Part shown: in pieces, positions 6,116 to 13,402 of the stretch | Layout: each line of letters begins with the position of its first letter | How positions within the stretch are numbered: the stretch's first letter is position 1 | From: an uncultured Collinsella sp. | Lineage (GTDB): Bacteria > Actinomycetota > Coriobacteriia > Coriobacteriales > Coriobacteriaceae | Assembly (NCBI GenBank): GCA_900549355.1 | Contig: UROA01000046.1 | Coordinates: 1-13,402 of the forward strand | Direction of reading: 5' to 3' | DNA length: 13,402 nt | Translations under genes and position numbers: made by a program | Notes under the pieces: model-generated | Database searches by the model: none | Told to the model about the DNA's origin: nothing | Seen by the model: the letters and a program-made list of their open reading frames with translations, nothing else

Positions 6116-8923
6116 TTATGCGCCGTCCGCAGCATCAGTCGTCGGCGTCGTCACGGTCGTTCCGGGCGCGATATAGCCGTATTCGAGCAGCACCGAAAGC
6201 GCATGCTGCTTCCAGGTGGCAAGCTCTTCGTCATTATAGTTGTCATGGGCCCATTCACTCATCGCGTCCTCGGCGTCTTGGGGCACCAGGTCCTGGCTGT
6301 CGGCTATCAGGTACAGGATGCCTAAGATGTCGAAGTCCTGCTTGGTCATCTCTTCCTTGTTTGATGTGCTGATGAGACCGTGATCGATGCCGTAGCGGCA
6401 GATATCGGTCAAAACGGTAACGAGGCCCGTAGGAATCGGCGAGGCATCCTTCGCGGCGGTGGGCGCGGTGTCGTCAGTCACTGCAGTGGCATCGTCGCTC
6501 GCCGGAGCAGACTCGGCCGCGTTCGCATCGGAACCGGCCCGCTCTCCCTGGGCAGAAGCCGTGCTATCCGTCGTTGCCGAAGCATCCCCCGAAGAAACGG
6601 ACGTAGCGCTCACCGGTGTCTCGACCACGGTCGTCATCGGGTCGACCGGTGCGGGCGCTGCGATGACCTCGGCCCAATCGGAATACACGCCGTCAATAAA
6701 GGCGCGAACATGGAAGGTGCCCGGTTGCGAGATGGTCATCGTGCCGTCTGTCGCGACCGAAATGCCCTTGCTCTCGAGCTCCTGGGCCTCCCAGCTGCAG
6801 ACCCTATCGACTTCCTTGCCCGTCGTGTCGTAGACCGTAGCGGTTAGGCCCTCGATGCCGTTAAGGTTCTCCTCGACGCCGACGACGGTCTGTGCCGAGC
6901 CCTCGAGTTTGATGCTGCCGTTAAACGGCTCGGGCGCCACGTCGCTTACCTTATATTTGTAGGCCGCGGCGTCGATCTCGTCATTGGTCGAGACATGCCC
7001 GTTCACGTCCACATAGGTGTCCTCGGGGATAAAGTACTTTACGTAGGCGGTGCCGGCCTTTTTACCCACCACGACTTGCTCGTGGGTGACAGGGTCGGTC
7101 TGGATCTCGATGACGTCGGACTTGCACTCCTTGCCCTTTTTATCGACCACGCGCCAGTCGCCCGACGACTTTACAAAGCCGTAGTAGTCAACATCGTCCT
7201 CGTCCCTTGCGCGCACGCGATAGGAAGAGATGGGGTCTTCCTCTCCCACCGTAAGCCTTCGGGTCTTATCGGTCTGCAGCGACACGAGAATCTTGGAGAT
7301 GGGCTTAATAGGTTGCGGCGTGCCCAACTGCGTATCGACTGTCACCGACTCAAACGAGAGATTGGAACCCGTAATGGACATGGGGTAGGTGGCGGCCATG
7401 TCATTGAGCACGTTGCACGTGCGCGGGGCGCCGCCGTTGCGCGAAGGCACCTCGCGATCGGCCAGAACCGAATTCCAATCGATGGCGCGCACCATGTGGT
7501 TGTTGGTGCGATGCGACCAGCTCGTGACGTTTCCGGCGGTGGTATCGTAGCCGTCGTCGCCACGATGAGCGATTGAGCGCAGGAACAGGTTCTGCACGGC
7601 GTCGGTCGACTGATCGCCAAAGGTGGTGTAGAACGAGCGCTGGTCATAACCGGCGGTATGGAACTCCTGCACGGCGGCGTTGTCGTCGTAGCACTCGCCG
7701 TTCATGTTAAAGATGATCACGTCGAACGTCACGCCCACCGGCTGGTCATAGTCCTCGGACAGCGTCGTGGTAGAACTCGTCTGCTTGCTATTGACCTGCG
7801 TGTGCGCCGGGATCGTCATATTGACGGTGACCGACTGATTGTCCGTTGTGGTGATCGACTGTTCCTCGGTCTTACTCGCCTCCCACAACTGGGACATCGT
7901 GGTTTCGGCCGAAAACGAAGTCTCGATCTCCTCGCTCGCTGTTGCGGGCACGCCCAGCGACTCCTTGAGGCTCACCGATGCGCCCCACGAGCCGCCTTTG
8001 GAATACGATGCGGATTCAGAAGTGCTCGTGCCGACCGTCTCCTCGGTACCGCGGGCGAGCGTGATGCTCTGCGAGGCGTCCTCATAGCCGACGTTAAGTG
8101 CCGAGGTAACGAGCTCCTGCTCAGTCTTAGAATCGACAAAGGAATAGCCCGGCGCGTCCTCGGGCGCACAGTTAAGCTTGTTCACGCTGTTGAGCTGCTG
8201 AACTCTAAAGTTATAGAACGCGATGCCAAAGCCATTGAAATCGTACTGATAGGTGCCGCCGAGCTTGTCGACACAAGCAATGGTGGCATAAATGACGTCC
8301 TGCTCAGTCGTGTCTTTCGACAGTCCGTCGAGCGGCACGTTTTTACGGAAATCGGAGCCCTTCAGCTTGTGACCGATACAGCCGGCGATATCGTCGGTCA
8401 AGCGCTCGTAGACCGCATTGAGGTTTTTTGCAGATGTCAGACCACTCTGCTTCGATTTGTCGGCGCCATCGGAATGCTCACCGTTGCCGCCCGAAAGCGC
8501 ATCATAGAGATAGATGTAGTGACCCTTACCGAAGTCCTTCTCAAAGCCCTTGCCGGCGTGGTCCCAGTACAAAAAGTCCTTGGAGTCGTCGCCTCCGCCA
8601 TAGCCAAGGATGTTATAGGCAAGCGATGCCCAGTTGGGCAACACCTTTTTGACGGCGGCCGTGTAGAACGAGACGTTGTCGTACATCGAGGTACGGCCCT
8701 CGAGCTTGCCGTCATCGATATCTACAAACGTGCAGGCGCGATCGTTGACCGTAATGGTGAGCGGATTGACCACATCACCATAAAGCTCGTCGCGTGATTC
8801 ATCCTGAAGGGCAAAACCGGTTGTCGGCATCCCGCAAAGCGCCGTGACCGCAACGACCACCCAGCACAGGGTCACCTGTGCTCCCCGACGCGCTCGTTGC
8901 AAATACCTGGTGAGGTTTTTCAT
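6116..8923 (-). CDS. Secreted aerolysin/ETX-MTX2-like beta-pore-forming protein with Ig-like domains
   Basis: Large secreted protein of 935 residues. The start is the ATG at 8921-8923 behind GGGAGG; the frame is open 90 codons further up, but that part reads backwards through a terminator. Residues 1-38 look like a signal peptide: basic start, hydrophobic core 17-31, likely cut after GFA. Residues 40-255 form an unrecognised N-terminal region, possibly the binding domain. Residues about 260-520 resemble aerolysin/ETX-MTX2 toxins. They have long Ser/Thr-rich alternating strands (TVGTSTSESASYSKGG; TTTDNQSVTVNMTIPAHT) around an amphipathic segment (about 320-345). The IPAHTQV turn matches the family's V/I-P-x-x-T/S turn. 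Two Ig-like regions (about 541-660 and 665-757) follow, then an Ala/Ser/Thr/Asp-rich linker (758-828) and a helical domain (829-920). There is no sortase motif or membrane anchor. The toxin-like fold is inferred from pattern, not from a search; activity and target are unknown. Confidence 0.72.
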   Translation of the reverse strand: MKNLTRYLQRARRGAQVTLCWVVVAVTALCGMPTTGFALQDESRDELYGDVVNPLTITVNDRACTFVDIDDGKLEGRTSMYDNVSFYTAAVKKVLPNWASLAYNILGYGGGDDSKDFLYWDHAGKGFEKDFGKGHYIYLYDALSGGNGEHSDGADKSKQSGLTSAKNLNAVYERLTDDIAGCIGHKLKGSDFRKNVPLDGLSKDTTEQDVIYATIACVDKLGGTYQYDFNGFGIAFYNFRVQQLNSVNKLNCAPEDAPGYSFVDSKTEQELVTSALNVGYEDASQSITLARGTEETVGTSTSESASYSKGGSWGASVSLKESLGVPATASEEIETSFSAETTMSQLWEASKTEEQSITTTDNQSVTVNMTIPAHTQVNSKQTSSTTTLSEDYDQPVGVTFDVIIFNMNGECYDDNAAVQEFHTAGYDQRSFYTTFGDQSTDAVQNLFLRSIAHRGDDGYDTTAGNVTSWSHRTNNHMVRAIDWNSVLADREVPSRNGGAPRTCNVLNDMAATYPMSITGSNLSFESVTVDTQLGTPQPIKPISKILVSLQTDKTRRLTVGEEDPISSYRVRARDEDDVDYYGFVKSSGDWRVVDKKGKECKSDVIEIQTDPVTHEQVVVGKKAGTAYVKYFIPEDTYVDVNGHVSTNDEIDAAAYKYKVSDVAPEPFNGSIKLEGSAQTVVGVEENLNGIEGLTATVYDTTGKEVDRVCSWEAQELESKGISVATDGTMTISQPGTFHVRAFIDGVYSDWAEVIAAPAPVDPMTTVVETPVSATSVSSGDASATTDSTASAQGERAGSDANAAESAPASDDATAVTDDTAPTAAKDASPIPTGLVTVLTDICRYGIDHGLISTSNKEEMTKQDFDILGILYLIADSQDLVPQDAEDAMSEWAHDNYNDEELATWKQHALSVLLEYGYIAPGTTVTTPTTDAADGA

Positions 8924-8963
8924 CGCAGTCCTCCCGTCAGTTGCCAATGTATTGAACCAACGT

Positions 8964-8998
8964 AAAACGCCGCCGCGTCCACAAGGGGCGCGACGGCG
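8964..8998 (-). terminator. Intrinsic terminator of ppdK
   Basis: On the minus strand CGCCGTCGCG (8989-8998) pairs with CGCGGCGGCG (8968-8977), with one U-G wobble, around an 11-base loop, and is followed by TTTT (8964-8967). It lies about 40 bases after the ppdK stop and 41 bases before the aerolysin-like start, separating the two transcripts. Confidence 0.85.
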
Positions 8999-9038
8999 CG
9001 AAGGGGAACTTAAAAGGCGCAAATGGAACGCGACTCCG

Positions 9039-11788
9039 TTAAGCGGAGCGCTTGGCCTCGAGCTTGGCCTGAGCGGCAGCCAGGCGCGCGAGGGGTACGC
9101 GATAGGGCGAGCAGGACACATAGTCCACGTCGGCCACGTTGAACAGGTCCTTGATGGACTTGGGGTCGCCGCCGTGCTCACCGCACACGCCAAAGTGCAT
9201 GTCGGGGTTGGTGGCGCGACCTTTCTCGACGGCCATGCGCACGAGCTCCAGCACCGCCGAGTCGATGGTCTCGAAGGGGTTATCCTTCAAGATCTTCTTG
9301 TGCATGTACAGCGGAATGAACTTGGCCTCGGCGTCGTCACGCGAGAAACCGAACGTCGTCTGCGTGAGGTCGTTGGTGCCAAAGCAGAAGAAATCGGCGT
9401 GCTGGGCGATCTCGTCGGCGACCATGCAGGCGCGAGGAAGCTCGAGCATCGTGCCCACGGGAATGTTGAGCTCGACGCCCTCCTCGGCGGAAACCTCGGC
9501 GATCACGCGCTCGATGACCTCGCGAGTCTGAACGTGCTCGGCCGTAATGGAAACGAGCGGGACCATAATCTCGGGACGCGGGTCGACGCCTTCCATGATA
9601 AGGCGGGCGCAGCCGTTGCCACGGCACGGACCTGCATGAGCGGCAGGTCACCGAAGACGACGGACAGGCGCACGCCGCGCAGGCCGAGCATCGGGTTGGA
9701 CTCGACCATGCCGTCGATGCGACGCAGGCGGGCACGCAAGGCGGCGAGCTCTTCCTCGCTGGCGCCGGCGGCCTCCTTCTTGGTGATGGCGACCTCGAGC
9801 TCGCGAGGATTATCCAGGAACTCATGAAGCGGCGGATCGAGTAGGCGAACAACCACATCGCGACCAGACATGGTCTTGAACATCGCCAAGAAATCCTCGG
9901 TCTGGACCTTGAGCAGATCGGCCAGGGCCTGCTGCTTCACGGCCTCGTCGTCGGACAGAATGAAGCTCTGGATAATGTTCTTGCGATCGCCCAGGAACAT
10001 GTGCTCGGTGCGGCACAGACCGATGGCCTCGGCGCCAAACTCGAGCGCGAGCTCGGCATCCTCGGGGTTGTCGGCGTTGACGCGCACGTGGTTGGCGTGA
10101 CCGTCGGTCTCGTCCAGGCGGATCTCGTCGGCCCAGGACAGGATGGTGTCCAGGTCGCCGGTGAGCTCAGCGGAGACCAAATCGACAGCGCCATCGACGA
10201 CGATACCCTGGGTGCCGTCGATGGAGATGATGTCGCCCTCGCGCAGCACGCGATCGCTGCCCTCGATACGCACGACCTTCTCGGCCGCGTCGACGTGGAA
10301 ACGCTCGACACCGCAGACGCAGGGTGTACCCATGCCGCGGGCGATAACGGCGGCATGGCTCGTCTTGCCACCGTGACTCGTCAAGATACCCTCGGCGGCG
10401 ACCATACCCTTCAGGTCGTCGGGGTTGGTCTCCCAGCGGACCAGAATGACCTTATGGCCCTCGGCAGAACGCGCGACGGCGTCATCGCTCGAGAACACGA
10501 CCTCGCCCACGGCGGCACCGGGACTGGCGTTAAGGCCGCATGCGAGCGCCTCGTACTTCTTGGAGGAGTCGAACTGCGGGTGCAGGAGCTGGTCGAGCTG
10601 CGCGGGGTCGATGCGGCTCACGGCCTCCTCACGCGTGATGAGGCCCTCCTCGACCATCTCGATAGCGATGCGCAGAGCGGCGGTTGCGGTACGCTTGCCC
10701 ACGCGGGTCTGAAGCATCCAGAGCTTACCCTGCTCGATGGTGAACTCGATGTCGCACATGTCGCGGTAGTGATCCTCAAGCGTCAGGAATACACGCTCAA
10801 GCTCCTCACCTGCAGACTCGAGGCCCGGGGTGATCTTGAGGTCGGCGATGGGCTCGGTGTTGCGGATGCCGGCGACGACGTCCTCGCCCTGGGCGTTGAC
10901 CAGAAAGTCGCCGTAGAACTCCTTAGTGCCATCGGCCGGGTTGCGCGTAAAGGCGACGCCGGTCGCCGAGGTCTCGCCCTTGTTGCCAAAGGCCATAGCC
11001 TGGACGTTGACGGCGGTGCCAAGGTCATCGGAAATGCCGTGCTGCCTGCGGTAGATGCAGGCGCGCTCGTTCATCCAACTACCAAAGACGGCCTGGATGG
11101 CAAGGCGCAGCTGAAGCTCCGGATCGTGCGGGAAGACGGGCTTGCCGTCGACGACCTCGAGATCGGGGTACAGGGCGGCCTCGACGTTGTCAGAGAAAAT
11201 GCCCTTGAAAGTCTCGACGAGCTCCTGCAGGTCCTCGGCCGAAAGCTCGGAGTCGACGCGAACGTCGGCGACCAGGCGGGCCTGGGTCAGGGCATTCTCG
11301 AACAAGTCGGCATCGACGCCCATGACGACGTTGGAGATCATCTGGATAAAGCGACGATAGCTGTCCCAGGCAAAGCGCGGGTTCTGCGTCTGGGCGATAA
11401 GGCCCTGAACGGAGTCGTCGTTGAGGCCGAGGTTGAGGACCGTGTCCATCATGCCGGGCATGGAGAACGGAGCACCCGAGCGAACCGAGATGAGCAGCGG
11501 GTCACGAGCGTCGCCGAGCTTCTTGCCGCAGCGGGCCTCGAGGTCGGCCTCGGCGGCAACGATCTCGTCGAGCGCGCCCACGGGCCACACGTTGCCGGCA
11601 CCAGAGTACTCGACGCAGGTCTGGCAGGTAATGGTAAAGCCACCGGGAACCGGCAGGCCGATGCGGCTCATCTCGGCAAGATTAGCGCCTTTGCCACCAA
11701 GCACGAAGTTCATGGACTTGTCACCCTCGGTGACACAAGTGCCCTGGGCATCGGTTCCAAAACGGTAAACCCTCTTGCAATCGCTCAC
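9039..11788 (-). pseudogene. ppdK: Pyruvate, phosphate dikinase, interrupted by a one-base frameshift
   Basis: PEP-utilising enzyme that interconverts pyruvate + ATP + phosphate and PEP + AMP + pyrophosphate. The GTG start at 11786-11788 has an AAGGGG site 7 bases upstream. The first frame codes the ATP-grasp domain (GGKGANLAEM at 31-40; RSGAPFSMPGM at 103-113) and the phosphohistidine domain, with catalytic His478 and regulatory Thr476 in HGGKTSHAAVIARG. After residue about 720 (LPLMQVRAVATAA) that frame becomes nonsense and stops at 9503. The correct PEP/pyruvate-binding barrel resumes in another frame: an ATG at 9596 begins MEGVDPRPEIMVPLVS, then FGTNDLTQTTFGFSRDD and the active-site Cys in GVCGEHGGDP. 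One base is missing at about 9608-9611 (codon GC-); restoring it gives about 916 residues. The rest is well conserved, so a sequencing or assembly error is as likely as real inactivation. Confidence 0.93.
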
Positions 11789-11802
11789 GATACTTCCCCT
11801 TC

Positions 11803-11820
11803 CATGCGCTTTCGCGCACG
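11803..11820 (-). promoter_or_regulatory. GNRA-capped hairpin at the ppdK ribosome-binding site
   Basis: On the minus strand CGTGCGC (11814-11820) pairs with GCGCATG (11803-11809), with one G-U pair, around a GAAA tetraloop. The stem ends at the first base of the GGAAGGGG region (11796-11803). This placement could affect ribosome access to ppdK. Confidence 0.5.
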
Positions 11821-11838
11821 ACCGTGGTAACGAATCGA

Positions 11839-11876
11839 CCCGCCGGATGCGGACCGTGAGGGAACTATACGGCGGG
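11839..11876 (-). promoter_or_regulatory. GC-rich leader inverted repeat upstream of ppdK
   Basis: Perfect 7-bp arms CCCGCCG and CGGCGGG (11839-11845 and 11870-11876) enclose 24 bases in the leader between promoter and start. On the minus strand no U-tract follows, so termination is not indicated for ppdK. On the plus strand TTTT follows, but no gene on that strand would use it. Confidence 0.45.
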
Positions 11877-11910
11877 TTTTGAACGGGCTTGAGCAGAGGA
11901 TACGCGGTTT

Positions 11911-11950
11911 GGTAAACGTGCTAAAACTAGCGGTAAACGGTAGGTAAAGG
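11911..11950. repeat. Helically phased GGTAAA direct repeats in the ppdK promoter region
   Basis: On the plus strand GGTAAACG occurs at 11911-11918 and 11932-11939, and GGTAAAGG at 11943-11950, with starts 21 and 11 bases apart. An inverted GGTTACC follows at 11952-11958. Spacing of about two and one helical turns puts all copies on one DNA face, just downstream of the predicted -10, as in a multi-site operator. No known regulator was matched. Confidence 0.45.
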
Positions 11951-11971
11951 TGGTTACCTTATGAAGATACC

Positions 11972-12000
11972 ACTATAAGAAACTCGCAGGTCATATGCAA
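11972..12000 (-). promoter_or_regulatory. Putative ppdK promoter
   Basis: On the minus strand TTGCAT (11995-12000) and TATAGT (11972-11977) are separated by exactly 17 bases. This sits in an AT-rich pocket within otherwise GC-rich DNA. Transcription would start near 11965, giving ppdK a leader of about 175 bases. Confidence 0.7.
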
Positions 12001-12037
12001 GTTATTTACTAAATCGCTTTATCAATATCAGGTAATT

Positions 12038-12058
12038 TTAGCTAACCCAATTAGCTAA
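12038..12058. repeat. Tandem TTAGCTAA palindromes at the end of the PPDK regulator gene
   Basis: Two identical 8-base palindromes (12038-12045 and 12051-12058), each followed by C on the plus strand, are spaced 13 bases apart. The regulator's TAG stop (12055-12057) lies inside one of them. As RNA they could form an 8-bp stem with a 5-base loop, a weak AT-rich terminator. As DNA they could be a binding site about 40-60 bases upstream of the ppdK -35. Confidence 0.45.
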
Positions 12059-12930
12059 CTTTGTTGGGCGCGACGGGCGGCGCGGCGGGCTCTTGCCTCT
12101 TGAACCTCTTCGAGGTGAGCGATGATCTCGGAGGCGCTCTCCTCGATCGCCTTGCCGTCGGTGCGCACCACAAAGCAGCCCAGGCGCTTCATAAGGGCAC
12201 GAGCCTCCTCGAGCTCGCTGCGCACGCTCTCGGGCTCGGCATAGGAGCCGGCGACGGCACGGGCATAGTCGTCGCCCAAGCGGCTATCACGAATCTCAGA
12301 AATAACGTCGACGGTCGAAATCAGGCCAAACAACCGCATCGGGTCTACCTCGTAAATCGACTTGGGCGGCTCCATACCGTGCGCCAACGGAACGTTGGCG
12401 ACCTTGTAGCCCTGATAGGCCAAATACATCGACAGCGGCGTCTTGGACGTGCGTGACACGCCCAGCAAAACGATATCGGCACCCGACAGATCGTCGCAAC
12501 CACGTCCGTCATCGTGCTCAACGAAATACTCCATGGCCTCGATACGATGGAAATAGCGGTCATCAGTCCTGTGAATCACGCCCGCGACGCCCTTGGGCGG
12601 CACACCGATAAGCGACGACAGCACGGCGAGGGTCGGACCGATCAGGTCGACCGAACGGATATGCAGTATGCCCAGGTAATCGAGCACTCGGGCGCGAAGC
12701 GCAGGGTCGACGATGGTATGGAACACGGCGATATCGCGATGGTCGGCATCGACACGCGGACCCACAAACGACTTAACCTGCTCCACAGAGTTCACCTTGG
12801 GCAGGCGCAAGAGACGAAAAGCCCCTTCATCAAATTGCCCGGACGCCGCAAGCACCACCTCACAAGCGGTATCACCGAGCGAGTCGGAGATAACGATAAC
12901 GGTGGGACGAGCGGTGACCGGGCAATCCAT
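12055..12930 (-). CDS. Pyruvate, phosphate dikinase regulatory protein (bifunctional kinase/phosphorylase, DUF299)
   Basis: Regulator that switches PPDK off by ADP-dependent phosphorylation of the active-site threonine and back on by phosphate-dependent dephosphorylation. The protein has 291 residues. Diagnostic features are the N-terminal ISDSLGDTA (14-22), the segment RYFHRIEAMEYFVEHDDG (125-142) and the P-loop GVSRTSKTP (157-165), where family members have GVSRSxKTP. The C-terminal tail is charged (RARRAARRAQQS). The start is the ATG at 12928-12930 with AGGAG about 7 bases upstream. It begins 34 bases after glyS, so the two are probably co-transcribed, and it sits upstream of ppdK, its expected target. 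The family also includes the PEP synthase regulator; the adjacent ppdK decides in favour of PPDK. Confidence 0.95.
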   Translation of the reverse strand: MDCPVTARPTVIVISDSLGDTACEVVLAASGQFDEGAFRLLRLPKVNSVEQVKSFVGPRVDADHRDIAVFHTIVDPALRARVLDYLGILHIRSVDLIGPTLAVLSSLIGVPPKGVAGVIHRTDDRYFHRIEAMEYFVEHDDGRGCDDLSGADIVLLGVSRTSKTPLSMYLAYQGYKVANVPLAHGMEPPKSIYEVDPMRLFGLISTVDVISEIRDSRLGDDYARAVAGSYAEPESVRSELEEARALMKRLGCFVVRTDGKAIEESASEIIAHLEEVQEARARRAARRAQQS

Positions 12931-12964
12931 GCGGGGCTCCTTTTGCGCTTATGCGCAGGCTAAC

Positions 12965-13402
12965 TTACTTTTTGCGAGCAAGCTCACCGATGTTGGCGAT
13001 GCCGGAGAAAACGGCCTCGAAGCGGTTGAGCAGCTTAAGGCGATTATCGCGGAGCTGCTCGTCCTTGTCCATGACCATAACCTCATCGAAGAAACGGTCG
13101 ATGGGCGCGCGCAGGGCGGCAAGGGCGGCAAATGCGGCCGGGTAGTCCTCGGCAGCAAGGGCGGCATCGACAGCGGTCTGAGCGGCCTCGGAGGCATCGG
13201 CAAGCGCGAGCTCGACCTCGCCCATCAGGCTGCGGTCGTACTCCACGCCCAGCTCAGGCTTGGAGATATGCGCGGCACGGGCATAGGCCGTAGCCAGGTT
13301 GTCAAAGGTCTCGGCATCGTTCTTGCGGGCCTCGTCGAGGGCGGCGCAGCGGGCGAAGAAGACGGACGGGGCGATGATGTGCACCGCAGAGACGGCGGCA
13401 AC
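12965..13402 (-). CDS. glyS: Glycyl-tRNA synthetase beta subunit, C-terminal part (cut by window edge)
   Basis: Beta chain of the alpha2beta2 bacterial glycyl-tRNA synthetase, which charges tRNA-Gly. Only the last 145 residues are present; the frame continues past base 13402. The region corresponds to the anticodon-binding (DALR-like) end of the beta subunit. Its signature is the stretch around partial residues 102-142, with FFDEVMVMDKDEQLRDNRLK followed by LLNRFEAVFSGIANIGELA and a lysine tail. It ends with TAA at 12965-12967. A small 5-bp GC stem (12944-12948 with 12953-12957) lies in the 34-base gap before the PPDK regulator, too weak to call a terminator. The bacterial two-subunit enzyme implies that glyQ lies upstream outside the window. 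Confidence 0.95.
   Translation of the reverse strand, partial: VAAVSAVHIIAPSVFFARCAALDEARKNDAETFDNLATAYARAAHISKPELGVEYDRSLMGEVELALADASEAAQTAVDAALAAEDYPAAFAALAALRAPIDRFFDEVMVMDKDEQLRDNRLKLLNRFEAVFSGIANIGELARKK

Noticed and set aside
8833..8835. Lipoprotein cysteine (Cys30) in the signal peptide of the aerolysin-like protein
   Set aside because: The residues before it (TAL) do not fit a lipobox, which needs Gly, Ala or Ser at the -1 position.
8924..9193. A 90-residue N-terminal extension of the aerolysin-like protein
   Set aside because: It would run through the ppdK 3' end and terminator; the ATG at 8921-8923 has an ideal ribosome site and is followed by a proper signal peptide.
9503..9596. 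Two overlapping independent PPDK genes or a programmed frameshift
   Set aside because: The two frames together make one continuous PPDK with no duplicated segment, and no slippery heptamer or stimulatory hairpin is evident at the break.
10001..11830. A 609-codon open frame on the plus strand
   Set aside because: Antisense shadow of ppdK caused by its strong codon bias; no start signals.
1..13402. CRISPR arrays, tRNA or rRNA genes, insertion sequences, phage genes
   Set aside because: No regularly spaced repeats, cloverleaf genes, transposase/integrase motifs or terminal inverted repeats were seen on either strand.

Overview
All genes in this window lie on the minus strand, so transcription runs from high to low coordinates. 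Two different genomic backgrounds appear to be present. Positions 1 to about 5.2 kb read like a Clostridia/Oscillospiraceae chromosome (Faecalibacterium-like is my best guess). Positions from about 5.2 kb to the end read like a Coriobacteriia chromosome (Collinsella-like), as suggested by the glyS - PPDK regulatory protein - ppdK order, the RNase HII N-terminal extension and the codon use. Both taxa are inferred from protein style and gene order, not from a database search. The backgrounds meet inside one open gene, rnhB, at its conserved N-D-S-K-K-L-T motif (about 5176-5223), where codon choice changes abruptly. A chimeric assembly is the simplest explanation; recombination within the gene is the alternative.

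Layout in transcription order. In the Collinsella-like part: the C-terminal end of glyS (glycyl-tRNA synthetase beta), then the PPDK regulatory kinase/phosphorylase. Next is a 266-base regulatory gap with a good promoter, phased repeats, palindromes and two leader hairpins. Then comes ppdK (pyruvate, phosphate dikinase), broken by one missing base near 9609, followed by a strong terminator. After that is a 935-residue secreted protein with an aerolysin/ETX-MTX2-like beta-pore-forming region, Ig-like domains, a low-complexity linker and a helical C-terminal domain. Last are rplS (ribosomal protein L19), with its own promoter, leader hairpins and terminator, and the N-terminal part of rnhB. In the Faecalibacterium-like part: the rest of rnhB, a YraN-family protein overlapping it by four bases, thrC, a metallophosphoesterase, tig (trigger factor) with its own promoter and terminator, and the N-terminal part of clpP at the window edge.

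How the genes fit together. The PPDK regulatory protein and PPDK form a known regulatory pair controlling pyruvate/PEP interconversion, and the phosphorylated Thr and catalytic His that the pair depends on are visible in PPDK. tig and clpP are the usual protein folding and turnover pair. The item most worth following up is the aerolysin-like secreted protein, a solitary accessory gene between housekeeping genes with no visible immunity or partner gene. The rnhB junction should be resolved before any claim about gene neighbourhood is made across it.
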